A stretch of 64,000 bases of DNA from an uncultured Thermomicrobiaceae bacterium (GCA_938082375.1 CALKCJ010000026.1:118648-182647), one strand, 5' to 3'; counted from the stretch's first letter, positions 41,733 through 54,159 are shown. Numbers and translations: made by a program. Notes: generated from the letters alone by a model not told the origin.

Positions 41733-41928
41733 CAATGTTCCTCCTTCTCACGCAGCCGTCCCGTGCGTGACGCTCATGAGTATACCTGATGCGCCACGCG
41801 CTGGCGAAGTCAAGCCCTCGCTGCCCCTCGCCCGACACGAGGGAGGCCCCGCCTCGCGTCACAGCGCACTGCCCGCAGACAGGCACGACCTTGCACGGCA
41901 GTAAACCACTGTGCCCGTGTCCGGTTGG

Positions 41929-43653
41929 CTAACGCCGCTTCCGGAACCATTGGGGGAGCGCGTGAAGCCGATCGCTCGGGTGAATCAACGGAATCGGCTG
42001 TATGCCTTCAATGTCACTCTTCACGGCGAAGAAGTACCGCGGATAGTAGAGCACCACCGCGGGCGCCAGTTCGGCGAAGACACGCTGGAACTCTGCGTAG
42101 AGCGAACGACGGTCTGCCTGGTTGCTCGTCAAACGCGCTTGCAGAAGCAAGGTGTCGATCGTCTGGTTACGCAGGCCGCTCACATTGAGGCCGGTATCCG
42201 CCTGCGAAGAGTGCCAGAGCTCGAAGCAGTCGGGGTCGCCGCTAAGCGGTATCCAACCGAAGACCGCGGCCGAGTATCGTCGCGCGAACAGCGCCTGTTG
42301 TAGGGCAGCTGAGGGAATCGGCTGAACCGTCACCGCGATTGCGAGCTGTTGCAACTGAGCCGCCAAGGCCTGCGCCACCGCGACACGCTGCGCATCGTCT
42401 TGATTGACCAGGAGCGTGAATCGGAAGGCTACCCCACTACTGTCGAGGATCCCATCACCGTCGCTGTCGACCCATCCAGCTTCGCGAAGAAGCTGGCGAG
42501 CTCGCTCGCGGTCCAACGACACTTCTGAAGGCGCATAGGCCCACAGCGACACCGGGATTGGCCCATTCCCCGGTTCTGCCTGTCCGTGTAGGATCTCCTT
42601 CACCAGTGCCCCCCGGTCGATCGCGAGTGCGATCGCTTGCCGCACCCGGACATCGGAGAAGAACTGTGTTTGATGATTGATAAACAGGGCGGTCATACCA
42701 GCCAGCATTGGCGCAAAGATACGGGTATCGCCCCCCAGCTCGACCCCTCGCACGACGACCTCCCAGGGCAAGACGCCCGCGCCGTCGAGGTCACCGTCAC
42801 GGAACGCCTCGATCAACTCGTCGACCGTCTCGTAGAAACGAAACTCCACCTCGTCGAGGTACGGGCGCTGGCCATAGTAGCCGTCGTAGCGTGTGAGGAT
42901 GGCCTGCCTCGTCTCGGGGTCGAACGTGACGAGGCGAAACGGCCCGGTTCCGATCGGAGCCAGCCCGAACGGATCCGCCTTTAGGTCTTCAGGCAGGACG
43001 CCGCGTAGGCGATGCGCGGGTAAGATCGGCAGCGATGCGTAGTTCGGGAAAGGAGCGAATGGTTCCAGCAGGGTGAAGACAACGGTATAGGGATCTTCGA
43101 CATCGACTCGGATCCCACGCCAGAACCTCGCGAGATCCGGATTCCCCGGAAAATCGGGAGATTGCACCAGGCGGACAGTGAAGAGCACATCGGCTGCGGT
43201 AAACGGCTGGCCGTCGTGCCACGTCACCCCGCGCCGAAGGTTGAACGTGTAGCGCAGCCCATCGTCACTCGTCGTCCAGCTCTCCGCCAGCTCAGGTTTC
43301 GGCTGCCCAGTACCATCGACCCAGGTCAATCCCTCAAACAGCACGCTCGCGACGTCCCGCTCCGAAGGTGACGAAGCAATCAACGGGTTCAAGGTGCGGG
43401 GAAGACCGACAAGTCCCTCGATATAGCGTCCACCAGGGACCGGCACTGGCGTAGGTGTCGGCTCAGGAGTCGGCTGGCTCGCCATCGCTTGACTGGTAAC
43501 TGGTGTCGGCAGCGCCCGCGGACGCCTGTCCAATGCGTTGAGCCAGAACAACCCCGCACTGGAGAGGAAAACGATCAGGGAGCTCACGACCCACAACAGG
43601 CCCCACGACCGGGCCCGCCAACGACGATTCAGGCCTGGTGTCGGTGCTCTCAC
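41929..43653 (-). CDS. ABC transporter substrate-binding protein (family 5, peptide/nickel type)
   Basis: 574 residues. An N-terminal hydrophobic helix (RSWGLLWVVSSLIVFLSSAG) acts as membrane anchor or signal; no lipobox Cys is evident. The SBP_bac_5 body has GLVGLPRTLNPLIASSPSERDVAS, EGLTWVDGTG, AESWTTSDDGLRYTFNLRRGVTWHDGQPFTAADV, and typical VRQAIALAIDR later. Binds di/oligopeptides or related solutes. No permease or ATPase genes are adjacent. The pro-rich linker (PTPEPTPTPVPVPG) lies between anchor and domain. GTG start; follows secG. Confidence 0.88.
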   Translation of the reverse strand: MRAPTPGLNRRWRARSWGLLWVVSSLIVFLSSAGLFWLNALDRRPRALPTPVTSQAMASQPTPEPTPTPVPVPGGRYIEGLVGLPRTLNPLIASSPSERDVASVLFEGLTWVDGTGQPKPELAESWTTSDDGLRYTFNLRRGVTWHDGQPFTAADVLFTVRLVQSPDFPGNPDLARFWRGIRVDVEDPYTVVFTLLEPFAPFPNYASLPILPAHRLRGVLPEDLKADPFGLAPIGTGPFRLVTFDPETRQAILTRYDGYYGQRPYLDEVEFRFYETVDELIEAFRDGDLDGAGVLPWEVVVRGVELGGDTRIFAPMLAGMTALFINHQTQFFSDVRVRQAIALAIDRGALVKEILHGQAEPGNGPIPVSLWAYAPSEVSLDRERARQLLREAGWVDSDGDGILDSSGVAFRFTLLVNQDDAQRVAVAQALAAQLQQLAIAVTVQPIPSAALQQALFARRYSAAVFGWIPLSGDPDCFELWHSSQADTGLNVSGLRNQTIDTLLLQARLTSNQADRRSLYAEFQRVFAELAPAVVLYYPRYFFAVKSDIEGIQPIPLIHPSDRLHALPQWFRKRR

Positions 43654-43759
43654 GCCCGCGACGCCCGCCTTCGACGAGTACTCGTACCTCGGCGCAGACC
43701 GCGATTCGAAACCCGCTGCGCTCGTGATCCCGGCGACGACCTCGCCATCTGTGAACCCA

Positions 43760-43984
43760 TTACAGCAGGAACTGCGCGAGGATGGAAAGGAGCACGAACA
43801 GCGCCGCGACGCCGATGGTCAGTTGAAACAACACCTTCTCCACTCCACGGCGCGTGCGATAGATCGACGAGGTGTCTCCGCCAAAGGCGCCGCTAAAGCC
43901 CGACCCTTTCGACTGCAAGAGAATGACCAGCATCAGCAGGATCGACACGATTATGATTCCCAGGTAGAGAGTTACCTCCATCAT
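43760..43984 (-). CDS. secG: Preprotein translocase subunit SecG
   Basis: 74 residues with two membrane helices (LYLGIIIVSILLMLVILLQSKGSG; LFQLTIGVAALFVLLSILAQFLL) separated by a Gly-rich, polar loop GFSGAFGGDTSSIY, the SecG signature. Stimulates SecYEG protein export. ATG-ATG start at 43984 with GGAG upstream. Follows tpiA by 13 bases, an order (gap-pgk-tpi-secG) seen in many bacteria. Confidence 0.92.
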   Translation of the reverse strand: MMEVTLYLGIIIVSILLMLVILLQSKGSGFSGAFGGDTSSIYRTRRGVEKVLFQLTIGVAALFVLLSILAQFLL

Positions 43985-43997
43985 GCCGCGACGCTCC

Positions 43998-44807
43998 TTA
44001 GCGCGAATCCACCGCCGTCACTTCGTTCTCACTGCGGCCAACCTCACCGGCCAGTCGCACGATCTGAGAAAACTGTTCCACGTCCAGGCTCGCTCCGCCA
44101 ACCAGCGCACCGTCGACATCGGGCAATCGCAGGAAAGCCTCTGCGTTACGCGCGTTGACACTGCCACCGTACTGCACCCGCACCGCGTCCGCGAGCGCTG
44201 TACCGAAACGCACCTCGACCCACCGGCGGATAAAGCGAGCCATCGCTTGCGCGTCCTCTGGAGTTGCCGGCCGACCAGTGCCGATAGCCCACACTGGCTC
44301 ATATGCGATGACCAGCCGAGCTACCTGATCCGCTTGGAGGGTATCCAGGGCATGCCGGAGCTGCCGCTCGACCGTCGCCTCGGCCATGCCTTGGTCGCGC
44401 TCTTGGAGTAACTCACCAACGCACAGGATCGGGGCAAGACCATGCCGCAGGGCAGCCTGCAGCTTGGCCGCGACCATTTTGTCCGACTCGCCGAGCTGAT
44501 GCCGGCGCTCGCTGTGCCCGACGATGACATAGCGACAAAACGGAGCCAGCATTCGCGCTGAGACCTCACCCGTGAGCGCCCCCTCGTCGATCGTCGCGCA
44601 GTTCTGCGCACCGAGCGCCAGCGTCGATCCGTTGAGTCGCTCAGCCATCGGCACGATCCAGGGAAACGGCGGGATGAGCGCGCACTCGACGCCATCCACC
44701 CCATCGAGGCGCTCTCGGTAGGCCCCGGCTAGGCGCAGCGCCTCTTCATAGGTCGTATACATCTTCCAGTTACCGGCAACGAGGGGCACCCGCCTCGCCT
44801 GCCTCAC
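43998..44807 (-). CDS. tpiA: Triosephosphate isomerase
   Basis: Interconverts DHAP and GAP. 269 residues. Catalytic K15 in GNWKMY, His in VIVGHSERRHQLGE, Glu in AYEPVWAIGTG, and phosphate-binding YGGSVNARNA. ATGA overlap with pgk. Slightly longer than usual at the C-terminus (about 15 residues). Confidence 0.95.
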   Translation of the reverse strand: MRQARRVPLVAGNWKMYTTYEEALRLAGAYRERLDGVDGVECALIPPFPWIVPMAERLNGSTLALGAQNCATIDEGALTGEVSARMLAPFCRYVIVGHSERRHQLGESDKMVAAKLQAALRHGLAPILCVGELLQERDQGMAEATVERQLRHALDTLQADQVARLVIAYEPVWAIGTGRPATPEDAQAMARFIRRWVEVRFGTALADAVRVQYGGSVNARNAEAFLRLPDVDGALVGGASLDVEQFSQIVRLAGEVGRSENEVTAVDSR

Positions 44808-45991
44808 TCCTCGGCCTCCATCAGCACGCGCACCCCCGGCAGCTCTTTGCCCTCGAGGAACTCCAGCGTGGCGCCACCACCAGTCGACACGTGATCGATC
44901 CGATCCGTCAACCCAAGTTCCCCGACCGCAGCCGCGGAGTCGCCACCTCCGACCACCGTAAATCCTGCACAGGCTGCAACCGCCTGCGCGATCCCGCGCG
45001 TCCCCTCACGATAGGCCGGAACCTCGAACACGCCCATCGGGCCGTTCCACACCACCAGCGCCGCTCCACCGATGACGTCGGCAAAGCGGGCGACGGTGAG
45101 TGGGCCGATATCGAAGATCGCGTCCGCTGGAGTCACCTCGCCAACTAGCACCTTCCTCGCCTGCTCCACTGCTTCCAGCGCGGGTGCCACTACCACATCC
45201 ACCGGAAGCACGACCTGAACCCCGCGCCCCCCCAGACGTGAGAGCAGATGCCTGGCCTCCTCAAGCCGATCGTCTTCGACGAGCGAGCGGCCAACTTCAT
45301 ACCCTAGGGCCTTCAGAAAGGTGTTCGCCATGCCGCCTCCGAGCAGCAGCGCATCGACCCGCTGCGACAGGTTCTCGACGACGCCGATTTTGTCGGAGAC
45401 CTTGGCTCCACCCATGATCAAGACGAAGGGATGCGCGTTGGCCTCCAGTACCCGCGTCAGCGCCTGAATCTCGCGCTCCATGAGCAAGCCTGCCGCCGAA
45501 GGCAGGAAGGCGGCGACACCGGCTGTGGACGCGTGTGCGCGATGGGCCGCACCGAACGCGTCGTTCACGTAGCACTCTGCGAGTGACGCAAGCTCCCGGG
45601 CGAACCCTGCGTCGTTTTGCTCTTCGCGGGGATCGAATCGCAGGTTTTCCAATAGGCCTACTTCGCCCGGTTCGAGCGCCTCTGCCATCGCCCGCGCCTC
45701 TGAGCCTACGATGTCACGCACGTACCGAACCGGCGCGCCCAACAGCTCGACCAGCCGCCCGGCAACCGGCGCCAGACGGAGCTCCTCCCGCACCTGTCCC
45801 TTGGGACGGCCCAGATGAGAGCACAGAATCACTCGGCCACCCCGCTCGCGCAATGCCGCCAGCGTCGGGAGCGTCGCTCGTATCCGGGTGTCATCGGCCA
45901 CGCGCCCGTCCACAAGCGGCACGTTGTAGTCCACTCGTGTCAGGACGCGCTTTCCTTCGACCTCCAGATCGCGCAAGGTGCGCAGTCGCAT
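44804..45991 (-). CDS. pgk: Phosphoglycerate kinase
   Basis: About 395 residues. VLTRVDYNVPLVDGRVADDTRI (substrate Arg and Asp), SHLGRPKG, ENLRFDPREE, MGGAKVSDKIGV, GGGMANTFLKA, and nucleotide loop GGGDSAAAV with STGGGATLEFL. ATG 45991 with AAAGGA upstream; upstream in-frame sequence to 46126 is not conserved. Part of yvcK-gap-pgk-tpiA-secG. Confidence 0.95.
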   Translation of the reverse strand: MRLRTLRDLEVEGKRVLTRVDYNVPLVDGRVADDTRIRATLPTLAALRERGGRVILCSHLGRPKGQVREELRLAPVAGRLVELLGAPVRYVRDIVGSEARAMAEALEPGEVGLLENLRFDPREEQNDAGFARELASLAECYVNDAFGAAHRAHASTAGVAAFLPSAAGLLMEREIQALTRVLEANAHPFVLIMGGAKVSDKIGVVENLSQRVDALLLGGGMANTFLKALGYEVGRSLVEDDRLEEARHLLSRLGGRGVQVVLPVDVVVAPALEAVEQARKVLVGEVTPADAIFDIGPLTVARFADVIGGAALVVWNGPMGVFEVPAYREGTRGIAQAVAACAGFTVVGGGDSAAAVGELGLTDRIDHVSTGGGATLEFLEGKELPGVRVLMEAEE

Positions 45992-46191
45992 GGTGGGCCT
46001 ATCCTTTCGTTCCCGCAGCGAGCGTGGTTGTCGTGAGGAGCTCGCTATCAAAGACGGCACAAGGCGTCGTCTCGGGGTCACTGGTAGCGTCCGGGCACGC
46101 AAGGCTATACAACCGCGACCGAGCATTGCGTCCCGCGACTGGAACGGACGCAGCGGTGCACGGTGGCGTCCGCCTCGGCACTACCAGCAGG

Positions 46192-48637
<2,446 letters not shown>

Positions 48638-48714
48638 GCGTCCCCCTAAGAGCGCCTGTCAGGCAGACGAGTCGCTCCAACCGAGACACAGAGATCTCGT
48701 CTCCTCGCTGGGTC

Positions 48715-48723
48715 AGTATAACA
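48715..48723 (-). promoter_or_regulatory. Extended -10 promoter for yvcK-gap-pgk-tpiA-secG
   Basis: Minus-strand TGTTATACT, start near 48708, about 70 bases before the yvcK ATG. No recognisable -35. Confidence 0.55.
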
Positions 48724-48876
48724 CGGCCTCCACCCGCTCCAGGATACGCGTGCATCGAATGACGCCAAGGGGATCGATCGACAGGGGAAACGAGCCCTCC
48801 TGGCCACCGGAAACCCGGGCTATGGTCAGCCGTAACGTTTCCGGTTCGACGCCCTTGGCCGATCGGCTCATCCATG

Positions 48877-48885
48877 TGGTATACT
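48877..48885 (+). promoter_or_regulatory. Extended -10 promoter for the nusA operon
   Basis: TGGTATACT with TTGGCC 19 bases further upstream (48855-48860). Start near 48892, giving a leader of about 113 bases before nusA ATG 49005. Confidence 0.6.
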
Positions 48886-48911
48886 ATGGCTGGTCAACGA
48901 AGTGCCCAGGG

Positions 48912-48940
48912 AAAGTGGGCCATGCCCACTTTAATTTTTG
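48912..48940 (+). terminator. Intrinsic terminator in the nusA leader
   Basis: AAAGTGGGC (48912-48920) and GCCCACTTT (48924-48932) form a perfect 9-bp stem with a 3-base loop, directly followed by AATTTTTG. This is a textbook intrinsic terminator 50 bases after the predicted start and 65 bases before nusA, so it would act as an attenuator of the whole operon. Confidence 0.8.
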
Positions 48941-49004
48941 CCGCCCGGTAACAACCGCAGGTGCCGCCCTCAGGGCACCATCCCCAGAAAGGAGGAACCA
49001 AGCC

Positions 49005-50318
49005 ATGAAGAGCGACCTGTACACGGCGATCGCCCAGATTGCGGCCGAGCGCGGCATTCCGCGCGACGCGGTCATGGAGTCTGTGCAGCACGCCCTGCGT
49101 ACGGTCTACAAGAAGATCACTGGTTCCGAAGAAGAAGTCGAGATCGACATCGACGTGAATACCGGCCGGATCAGGATCTTTGCGCCGAAGCGCGTGGTCG
49201 TGGAGGTGAAGGACCCACTTAGCGAGATCACGGTCGAGGAAGCCCGGAAGGTCGATCCCAAGGCGGTCGTCGGCGATGTTGTCCGCCTCGAGCGCACCCC
49301 GGCCAACTTCGGCCGGATCGCCGCACAGACGGCCAAGCAGGTCATTTTGCAGCGAATCCGCGACTACGAGCGCGAAATGATCTACAACGAGTACGCCGAT
49401 CGCGTGGGCGAGATCCTGACCGGGATCGTTCAGCGGGCCGATCCCCGCGCCGTCATCATCGACCTCGGTAAGGCCGAGGCGATCATGCCAGCGCGCGAGC
49501 AGATCCCCAACGAGCGCTACCGGCCTGGACAGCGCATCAAGGTCTACCTGCTCGAGGTAAACAAGGATCCCCGGGGCCCGCAGCTCGTCGTCTCGCGCAC
49601 GCACCCGAACCTGATCAAGCGCCTGCTCGAACTAGAGGTCCCGGAGATCTTGAGCGGTGCCGTCGAGGTTATGGCGATTGCTCGTGAGCCGGGCCAGCGC
49701 TCGAAGGTGGCCGTCGCCGCTCGCCAGGACAAGGTCGACCCGGTCGGCGCGTGCGTCGGTGTTCGCGGCGTTCGCATCCAGAACATTGTGACCGAGCTTT
49801 CGGGCGAAAAAATCGATGTGATCGAGTGGTCGCCGGATACGCGTACCTTCATCAGCAACGCGCTCAGCCCGGCCAAGCCGATCAGCGTCATCCTCAACGA
49901 GGACGAGAAGGTGGCACGGGTCATCGTGCCCACGGATCAGATGTCACAGGCCATCGGCAAGGACGGCCAGAACGCCCGGCTCGCCTACAAACTGACCGGT
50001 TGGCGCATTGACATCAAGGATCCCGAGTCGCTCCGCGAACAGGAGGGACTGCTGCTGCGTGCCGGTCCCCCGCAGATGCCGCACGACATGATGGCCCTCG
50101 GTCGCCAGCCGCGCCTGGTGCGCGCCGACGGCACCATCAGTGTGCGCGAGCGTGAGTTCGGCCCGCTGCCGAGCGACCTCATCCTCAAGAGCGTCGACGT
50201 CGAGATCGTCGACAACGTGGTCAACGTCTACTACGACCGTGAACTGCGGGCACGGTACGACTTCGAGACCGGGCGTGCGCTACCATTGACTGAGGAGCAG
50301 CCGTCGCGCGTCTCCTAG
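49005..50318 (+). CDS. nusA: Transcription termination/antitermination factor NusA
   Basis: 437 residues. N-terminal RNA-polymerase-binding domain (MKSDLYTAIAQIAAERGIP), S1 domain from about 135 (GEILTGIVQRADPRAVIIDLG), KH1 (VDPVGACVGVRGVRIQ) and KH2 (MSQAIGKDGQNARLAYKLTG). After the KH domains is a C-terminal extension of about 90 residues with no acidic repeats, ending in a beta-like segment. ATG 49005 is chosen because AAAGGAGG sits just upstream and conservation starts there. First gene of the translation operon. Confidence 0.95.
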   Translation: MKSDLYTAIAQIAAERGIPRDAVMESVQHALRTVYKKITGSEEEVEIDIDVNTGRIRIFAPKRVVVEVKDPLSEITVEEARKVDPKAVVGDVVRLERTPANFGRIAAQTAKQVILQRIRDYEREMIYNEYADRVGEILTGIVQRADPRAVIIDLGKAEAIMPAREQIPNERYRPGQRIKVYLLEVNKDPRGPQLVVSRTHPNLIKRLLELEVPEILSGAVEVMAIAREPGQRSKVAVAARQDKVDPVGACVGVRGVRIQNIVTELSGEKIDVIEWSPDTRTFISNALSPAKPISVILNEDEKVARVIVPTDQMSQAIGKDGQNARLAYKLTGWRIDIKDPESLREQEGLLLRAGPPQMPHDMMALGRQPRLVRADGTISVREREFGPLPSDLILKSVDVEIVDNVVNVYYDRELRARYDFETGRALPLTEEQPSRVS

Positions 50319-50346
50319 CGGCAGGCTGGCGAGGTGGGGTGCACGG

Positions 50347-50724
50347 ATGAGCGAGCGGCGACCAACCCCAACCCGGCGCCGTGGGCCACGCCCGAAGCAC
50401 GTTCCGCTTCGAACCTGCGTCGTCTGCAGGCAGAAGGACGTGAAGCGGAGCTTCGTTCGCCTTGTCCGCACCTCTGAAGGGGCGCTGGTGATCGACCCCA
50501 CCGGCAAGCGGAGCGGACGCGGCGCCTATCTCTGTCGCCGGTTTTCTTGCTGGCAGCTCGCCGCCGAGGGGAATGCCCTCGACCGTGCCCTGCGCACGAC
50601 CGTGCCGCCGGAGTTTCGGGCCGAGCTCCTGCGCTATGCCGACTTACACTTCCGCCGGGAAGACAACGAACACGAGCATGAAGCTCGGCCCGGCACGACT
50701 CTAACTGAGGAGGGAGAACGATGA
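50347..50724 (+). CDS. ylxR: YlxR-family RNA-binding protein
   Basis: 125 residues. Core HVPLRTCVVCRQKDVKRSF, RLVRT and GKRSGRGAYLC match DUF448/YlxR, an RNA-binding or transcription-associated protein that interacts with RNase P in Bacillus. Between nusA and infB as in many bacteria. The C-terminus (NEHEHEARPG) is variable. The stop overlaps the infB start by 4 bases (ATGA). Confidence 0.9.
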   Translation: MSERRPTPTRRRGPRPKHVPLRTCVVCRQKDVKRSFVRLVRTSEGALVIDPTGKRSGRGAYLCRRFSCWQLAAEGNALDRALRTTVPPEFRAELLRYADLHFRREDNEHEHEARPGTTLTEEGER

Positions 50725-52601
50725 ACCAGAAGCAGCGACAGAAGAGAGTGCGGAGCACGGGCACGAGGTCCTATACGGAAGCCCCCGCTGTCCCGACACA
50801 GGCTGGAGGCCCTGCAACCACACTGAGCGGCCCAGTTGTCCTCGGGAGCGTGATCACCGTCGGTGAGCTGGCTGACGCCATCGGCGTCAGCGCTGTGGAG
50901 GTGATCAAGAGCCTGATCCGCCGCGGCATCATGGCTGCGATCAACCAGCAGATCGACTACGAGACGGCCGCCGCGGTCGCGGCTGAATTCGGCGTGGCGA
51001 CCGAGGAGCACGTGCACGAGGCCGTCCAGCACGCGAGCGCGAAGATCGAGCAGGAGCTGCGCGCGGGTGCCGCCGGTCCAGGGGCACAGCCCAGACCTCC
51101 AGTGGTCACGATCATGGGGCATGTCGACCACGGGAAGACCAAGCTGCTCGATGCTATCCGCAAGACGAACGTCGCCGAAGGTGAAGCAGGCGGGATCACC
51201 CAGCACATCGGAGCCTACCAGGTCGAGGTGCAGGGGCGAAAGATCACGTTTCTCGATACACCTGGCCACGAGGCATTCACGGCTATGCGGGCCCGCGGTG
51301 CTCAGGTAACTGATATCGCCGTCCTCGTAGTCGCGGCCGACGACGGCGTCATGCCGCAGACACGCGAGGCCATCAGCCACGCGAAGGCCGCCAACGTGCC
51401 GATCATTGTAGCGATCAACAAGATCGATCTCCCGACGGCGAACCCGATGCGCGTGAAGCAGCAACTCGCCGAAGTCGGAGTTATCCCTGAGGAGTTCGGC
51501 GGTGATGTGCCAGTCGTCGAGGTCTCGGCCAAGCAAGGGCTAGGCCTTGAAGATCTTTTGGAGATGATCCTGCTCGTCGCAGACTTGATGGAGCTGAAGG
51601 CTGACCCGAACCGTCCGGCGATCGGCGCCATCATCGAAGCCAAGATCGACCAGACGCGCGGCCCGGTCGCGACGGTCTTGATCCAGTCTGGAACACTCCA
51701 GCTCCGCGACGTGGTTGTCGTCGGAAGCACCTGGGGACGGATCCGCGCGATGTTCGACGACCGTGGACGCCGGGTCCGCCGCGCCGTCCCCTCGATGCCC
51801 GTCGAGATCTTGGGGCTGCTTGATGTCCCCGAGGCTGGTGACATCCTGCAGGTCGTCGAGGACGAGAAGACTGCCCGCGAACTTGCCGAAGAGCGCGCGC
51901 GCCAGCGACGTGCGGAAGCCTTCACCGAGATGCGCGTCGTCAAGCTCGACGAGCTCTATGCCGGACTCGAGTCCGGGGAGACGCGCGAGCTGCGTATCGT
52001 CCTCAAGGCCGATGTCCAGGGCTCGCTCGAAGCGATTCAGAATGCTTTGGCGAAACTGAACGAGGAGATCGAATCGGTCGGGATCACCGTTATCCACAGC
52101 GGCACCGGCGCAATCTCAGAGTCCGACATTATGCTCGCGGCGACGACGGGGGCTATCGTGGTCGGCTTCAACGTGCGGCCGGATGTGGCAGCCCGGCGCG
52201 CCGCAGACGCCTCCGGTGTCGACGTGCGTTACTACAACGTGATCTACCACCTGCTGGACGATGTTCGAGCCGCACTTTCGGGACTCTTAGCGCCGGAGAC
52301 CCGAGAGGTAACCGACGGGTATGCTGAGGTGCGCGAGACCTTCCGCCTGCCGAACAGGACAGTGGTTGCTGGGCTCTACATCGTCAGCGGCAAGGCGCTA
52401 CGAAACTCACGCGTGCGCGTTCTGCGCCACGGCACCGTGATCCATGATGGCACCGTCGCGTCTCTCAGGCGTTTCAAGGAAGACGTGCGCGAGGTTGCCG
52501 CTGGTTACGAGTGTGGACTGGTGATCGATGGCTTCAACGACGTGGTGGTTGGTGACCAGATCGAGTTTTACCACGTCGAAGAACTGCCCCGGACTCGATA
52601 G
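50721..52601 (+). CDS. infB: Translation initiation factor IF-2
   Basis: 626 residues. IF2_N fold ([24 protein letters not shown], 47-70), G1 [26 protein letters not shown], then domains II-IV with the fMet-tRNA-binding C2 domain (VYNV-type [18 protein letters not shown], then FRLPN). The N-terminal extension is short compared with enteric IF-2. ATG overlaps ylxR. Confidence 0.95.
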   Translation: MNQKQRQKRVRSTGTRSYTEAPAVPTQAGGPATTLSGPVVLGSVITVGELADAIGVSAVEVIKSLIRRGIMAAINQQIDYETAAAVAAEFGVATEEHVHEAVQHASAKIEQELRAGAAGPGAQPRPPVVTIMGHVDHGKTKLLDAIRKTNVAEGEAGGITQHIGAYQVEVQGRKITFLDTPGHEAFTAMRARGAQVTDIAVLVVAADDGVMPQTREAISHAKAANVPIIVAINKIDLPTANPMRVKQQLAEVGVIPEEFGGDVPVVEVSAKQGLGLEDLLEMILLVADLMELKADPNRPAIGAIIEAKIDQTRGPVATVLIQSGTLQLRDVVVVGSTWGRIRAMFDDRGRRVRRAVPSMPVEILGLLDVPEAGDILQVVEDEKTARELAEERARQRRAEAFTEMRVVKLDELYAGLESGETRELRIVLKADVQGSLEAIQNALAKLNEEIESVGITVIHSGTGAISESDIMLAATTGAIVVGFNVRPDVAARRAADASGVDVRYYNVIYHLLDDVRAALSGLLAPETREVTDGYAEVRETFRLPNRTVVAGLYIVSGKALRNSRVRVLRHGTVIHDGTVASLRRFKEDVREVAAGYECGLVIDGFNDVVVGDQIEFYHVEELPRTR

Positions 52602-52714
52602 GGCTGGAGATGGGCGTCGCGGCTGGCAAGATCGGCACTGGCCCGCTGCCATTGCCACCGAGGCGCTCCACTCCCAGCCAGCTGGGCGGGGAACTGCCCG
52701 GGGGAGGCATAGTC

Positions 52715-53110
52715 ATGAACAGCCTCCGGCAGCAGCGGGTGGCCGAGTTCTTGCGCGACGAGATCAGCGAGATCATCCGCCGCGAGATGCGTGACCCTCG
52801 CCTCGGCTTCGTCAGCATTACCCGAGTCGAGGTCAGCCCCGATCTCCGCTACGCGAAGGTCTTCGCATCGGTCTATGGCAGTGAAGACGAACAAACCGCC
52901 GCAATCGATGCCCTCAACGGAGCGGCTGGCTTCATTCGACGCCTGTTGAAGCCGCGCATGCGGACGCGGCACATCCCGGAGCTCTCCTTCCGACTGGATC
53001 GATCGATGGAGTACGCTGAGCAGGTAACGAGAACGCTCAACTTGCTCCGCGAGCAACTCCACCCAGAGTCCGAGACCGAGCGGACGGCAGCGGACGAGCA
53101 GCCGAGGTAA
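52715..53110 (+). CDS. rbfA: Ribosome-binding factor A
   Basis: 131 residues. KH-like fold: RQQRVAEFLRDEISEIIRREMRDPRLGFVSITRVEVSPDLRYAKVF and RMRTRHIPELSFRLD. Helps mature the 30S subunit, processing 16S rRNA at the 5' end. ATG 52715 with GGGGGAGG upstream; upstream in-frame sequence (from 52610) is not conserved. About 110 bases separate it from infB. Confidence 0.94.
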   Translation: MNSLRQQRVAEFLRDEISEIIRREMRDPRLGFVSITRVEVSPDLRYAKVFASVYGSEDEQTAAIDALNGAAGFIRRLLKPRMRTRHIPELSFRLDRSMEYAEQVTRTLNLLREQLHPESETERTAADEQPR

Positions 53111-53116
53111 ACGGAA

Positions 53117-54151
53117 ATGACGAACGACACCGCCTGCTATGACGGCCGCTATACGCCCGCCGATCTGGAGACTGCCTGGAGAACGATGGCGTCTGGCCAG
53201 GTGATCCTGATCGCCACGCACGCGAACCCTGACGCAGACGCCATCGCCTCGGTGCTCGCCATGCGCCTGCTCCTCGATGAGACTCACCAGATCGTCGTGA
53301 TGGCTACTGGAGACGGCCGGGTGCCCGCGACGGTGCGATTCCTACCCGCGGTCGATCGCTTCGCTCAGCCTTCAGAACTGCAGGCTCGGTCGTTCGATCG
53401 TGTCGTCCTCGTCGACTGCGCCGATCCGAGCCGCCTCGGGCCACTCTTCCGGGAGTTTCCAGGGTGGTTCGATGGATCGATCCCGGTCGTCAATATCGAC
53501 CACCACGTCACGAACACACGCTTTGGTACCGTCAACCTCGTCGACCCGGAGGCGGCCGCGACCACCGAGATCTTGTCTGAGTTCGTCCTCCAGCTCGGCC
53601 TGCCGGTGTCTCCCGAGCTCGCGACGTGCCTATTGACGGGTATCTATGGTGATACGCTGGGACTACAGACCTCCAGTACGAGGCCGAAGACGATGCGACT
53701 TGCTGCCCACCTCCTGGAGACCGGCGCCGAGCTCTCCACCATCGTGACCCATCTCTTCCGTCAACGCCCGTTTTCGACCGTGCGGCTCTGGGGTCTGGCC
53801 CTCGCGCGCGCCCGCTTCGACGGCGGGATGGTGTGGACGGAGATCACCCCGGGGATGCTGGAGGAAAGCGGCGCGACAGCGGCGGAGGGAGAAGGGATCG
53901 TCAACTTCCTGAGCGATACCGAGGGTGCCGCTATCGCCATCCTGTTCTACCAGCAGCCTGAGGGATGGCGCGTCAGTCTGCGCTCGACGAGCGACGTGCT
54001 CGACGTGGCCGAGATCGCGGCCCGCTACGGCGGCGGTGGCCATAGCCGCGCTGCCGGTTGTCGCTTGCCCCCGGGCGAGCACGCACGGCAGGCGTTCCTG
54101 GAAGCAGTCGCTCGCTCTTTGCCGGAGTACGCCGTCGCACGTGACCCATAA
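53117..54151 (+). CDS. nrnA: DHH/DHHA1 phosphoesterase, NrnA-like (nanoRNase/pAp phosphatase)
   Basis: 344 residues. DHH motif set: THANPDADAIASVLAM (DxD ligands), VVLVDCADPSRLG, NIDHHVTNTRFG, then DHHA1 with GGGGHSRAAGC. NrnA degrades 2-5-mer RNA and dephosphorylates pAp. Placed between rbfA and truB as in many Gram-positive and Chloroflexota genomes. ATG 53117 is 6 bases after rbfA. Confidence 0.92.
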   Translation: MTNDTACYDGRYTPADLETAWRTMASGQVILIATHANPDADAIASVLAMRLLLDETHQIVVMATGDGRVPATVRFLPAVDRFAQPSELQARSFDRVVLVDCADPSRLGPLFREFPGWFDGSIPVVNIDHHVTNTRFGTVNLVDPEAAATTEILSEFVLQLGLPVSPELATCLLTGIYGDTLGLQTSSTRPKTMRLAAHLLETGAELSTIVTHLFRQRPFSTVRLWGLALARARFDGGMVWTEITPGMLEESGATAAEGEGIVNFLSDTEGAAIAILFYQQPEGWRVSLRSTSDVLDVAEIAARYGGGGHSRAAGCRLPPGEHARQAFLEAVARSLPEYAVARDP

Positions 54152-54159
54152 CGATCAAG

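Larger units (their letters stand above)
48638..49004. other. Divergent region between yvcK and nusA
   Basis: 367 bases without a gene, holding a minus-strand promoter for yvcK (48715-48723), a plus-strand promoter for nusA (48877-48885) and a leader terminator (48912-48940). A frame continuous with nusA is open upstream but crosses all of these. rimP, which precedes nusA in most bacteria, is not found here. A smaller hairpin, GGTGCC...GGCACC (48960-48979), lies between the terminator and the nusA ribosome site. Confidence 0.6.

Noticed and set aside
41779..41813. Promoter for the small tatA (TTGACT and TATACT on the minus strand)
   Set aside because: Both boxes exist but are 23 bases apart, too far for a normal promoter; not reported as a feature.
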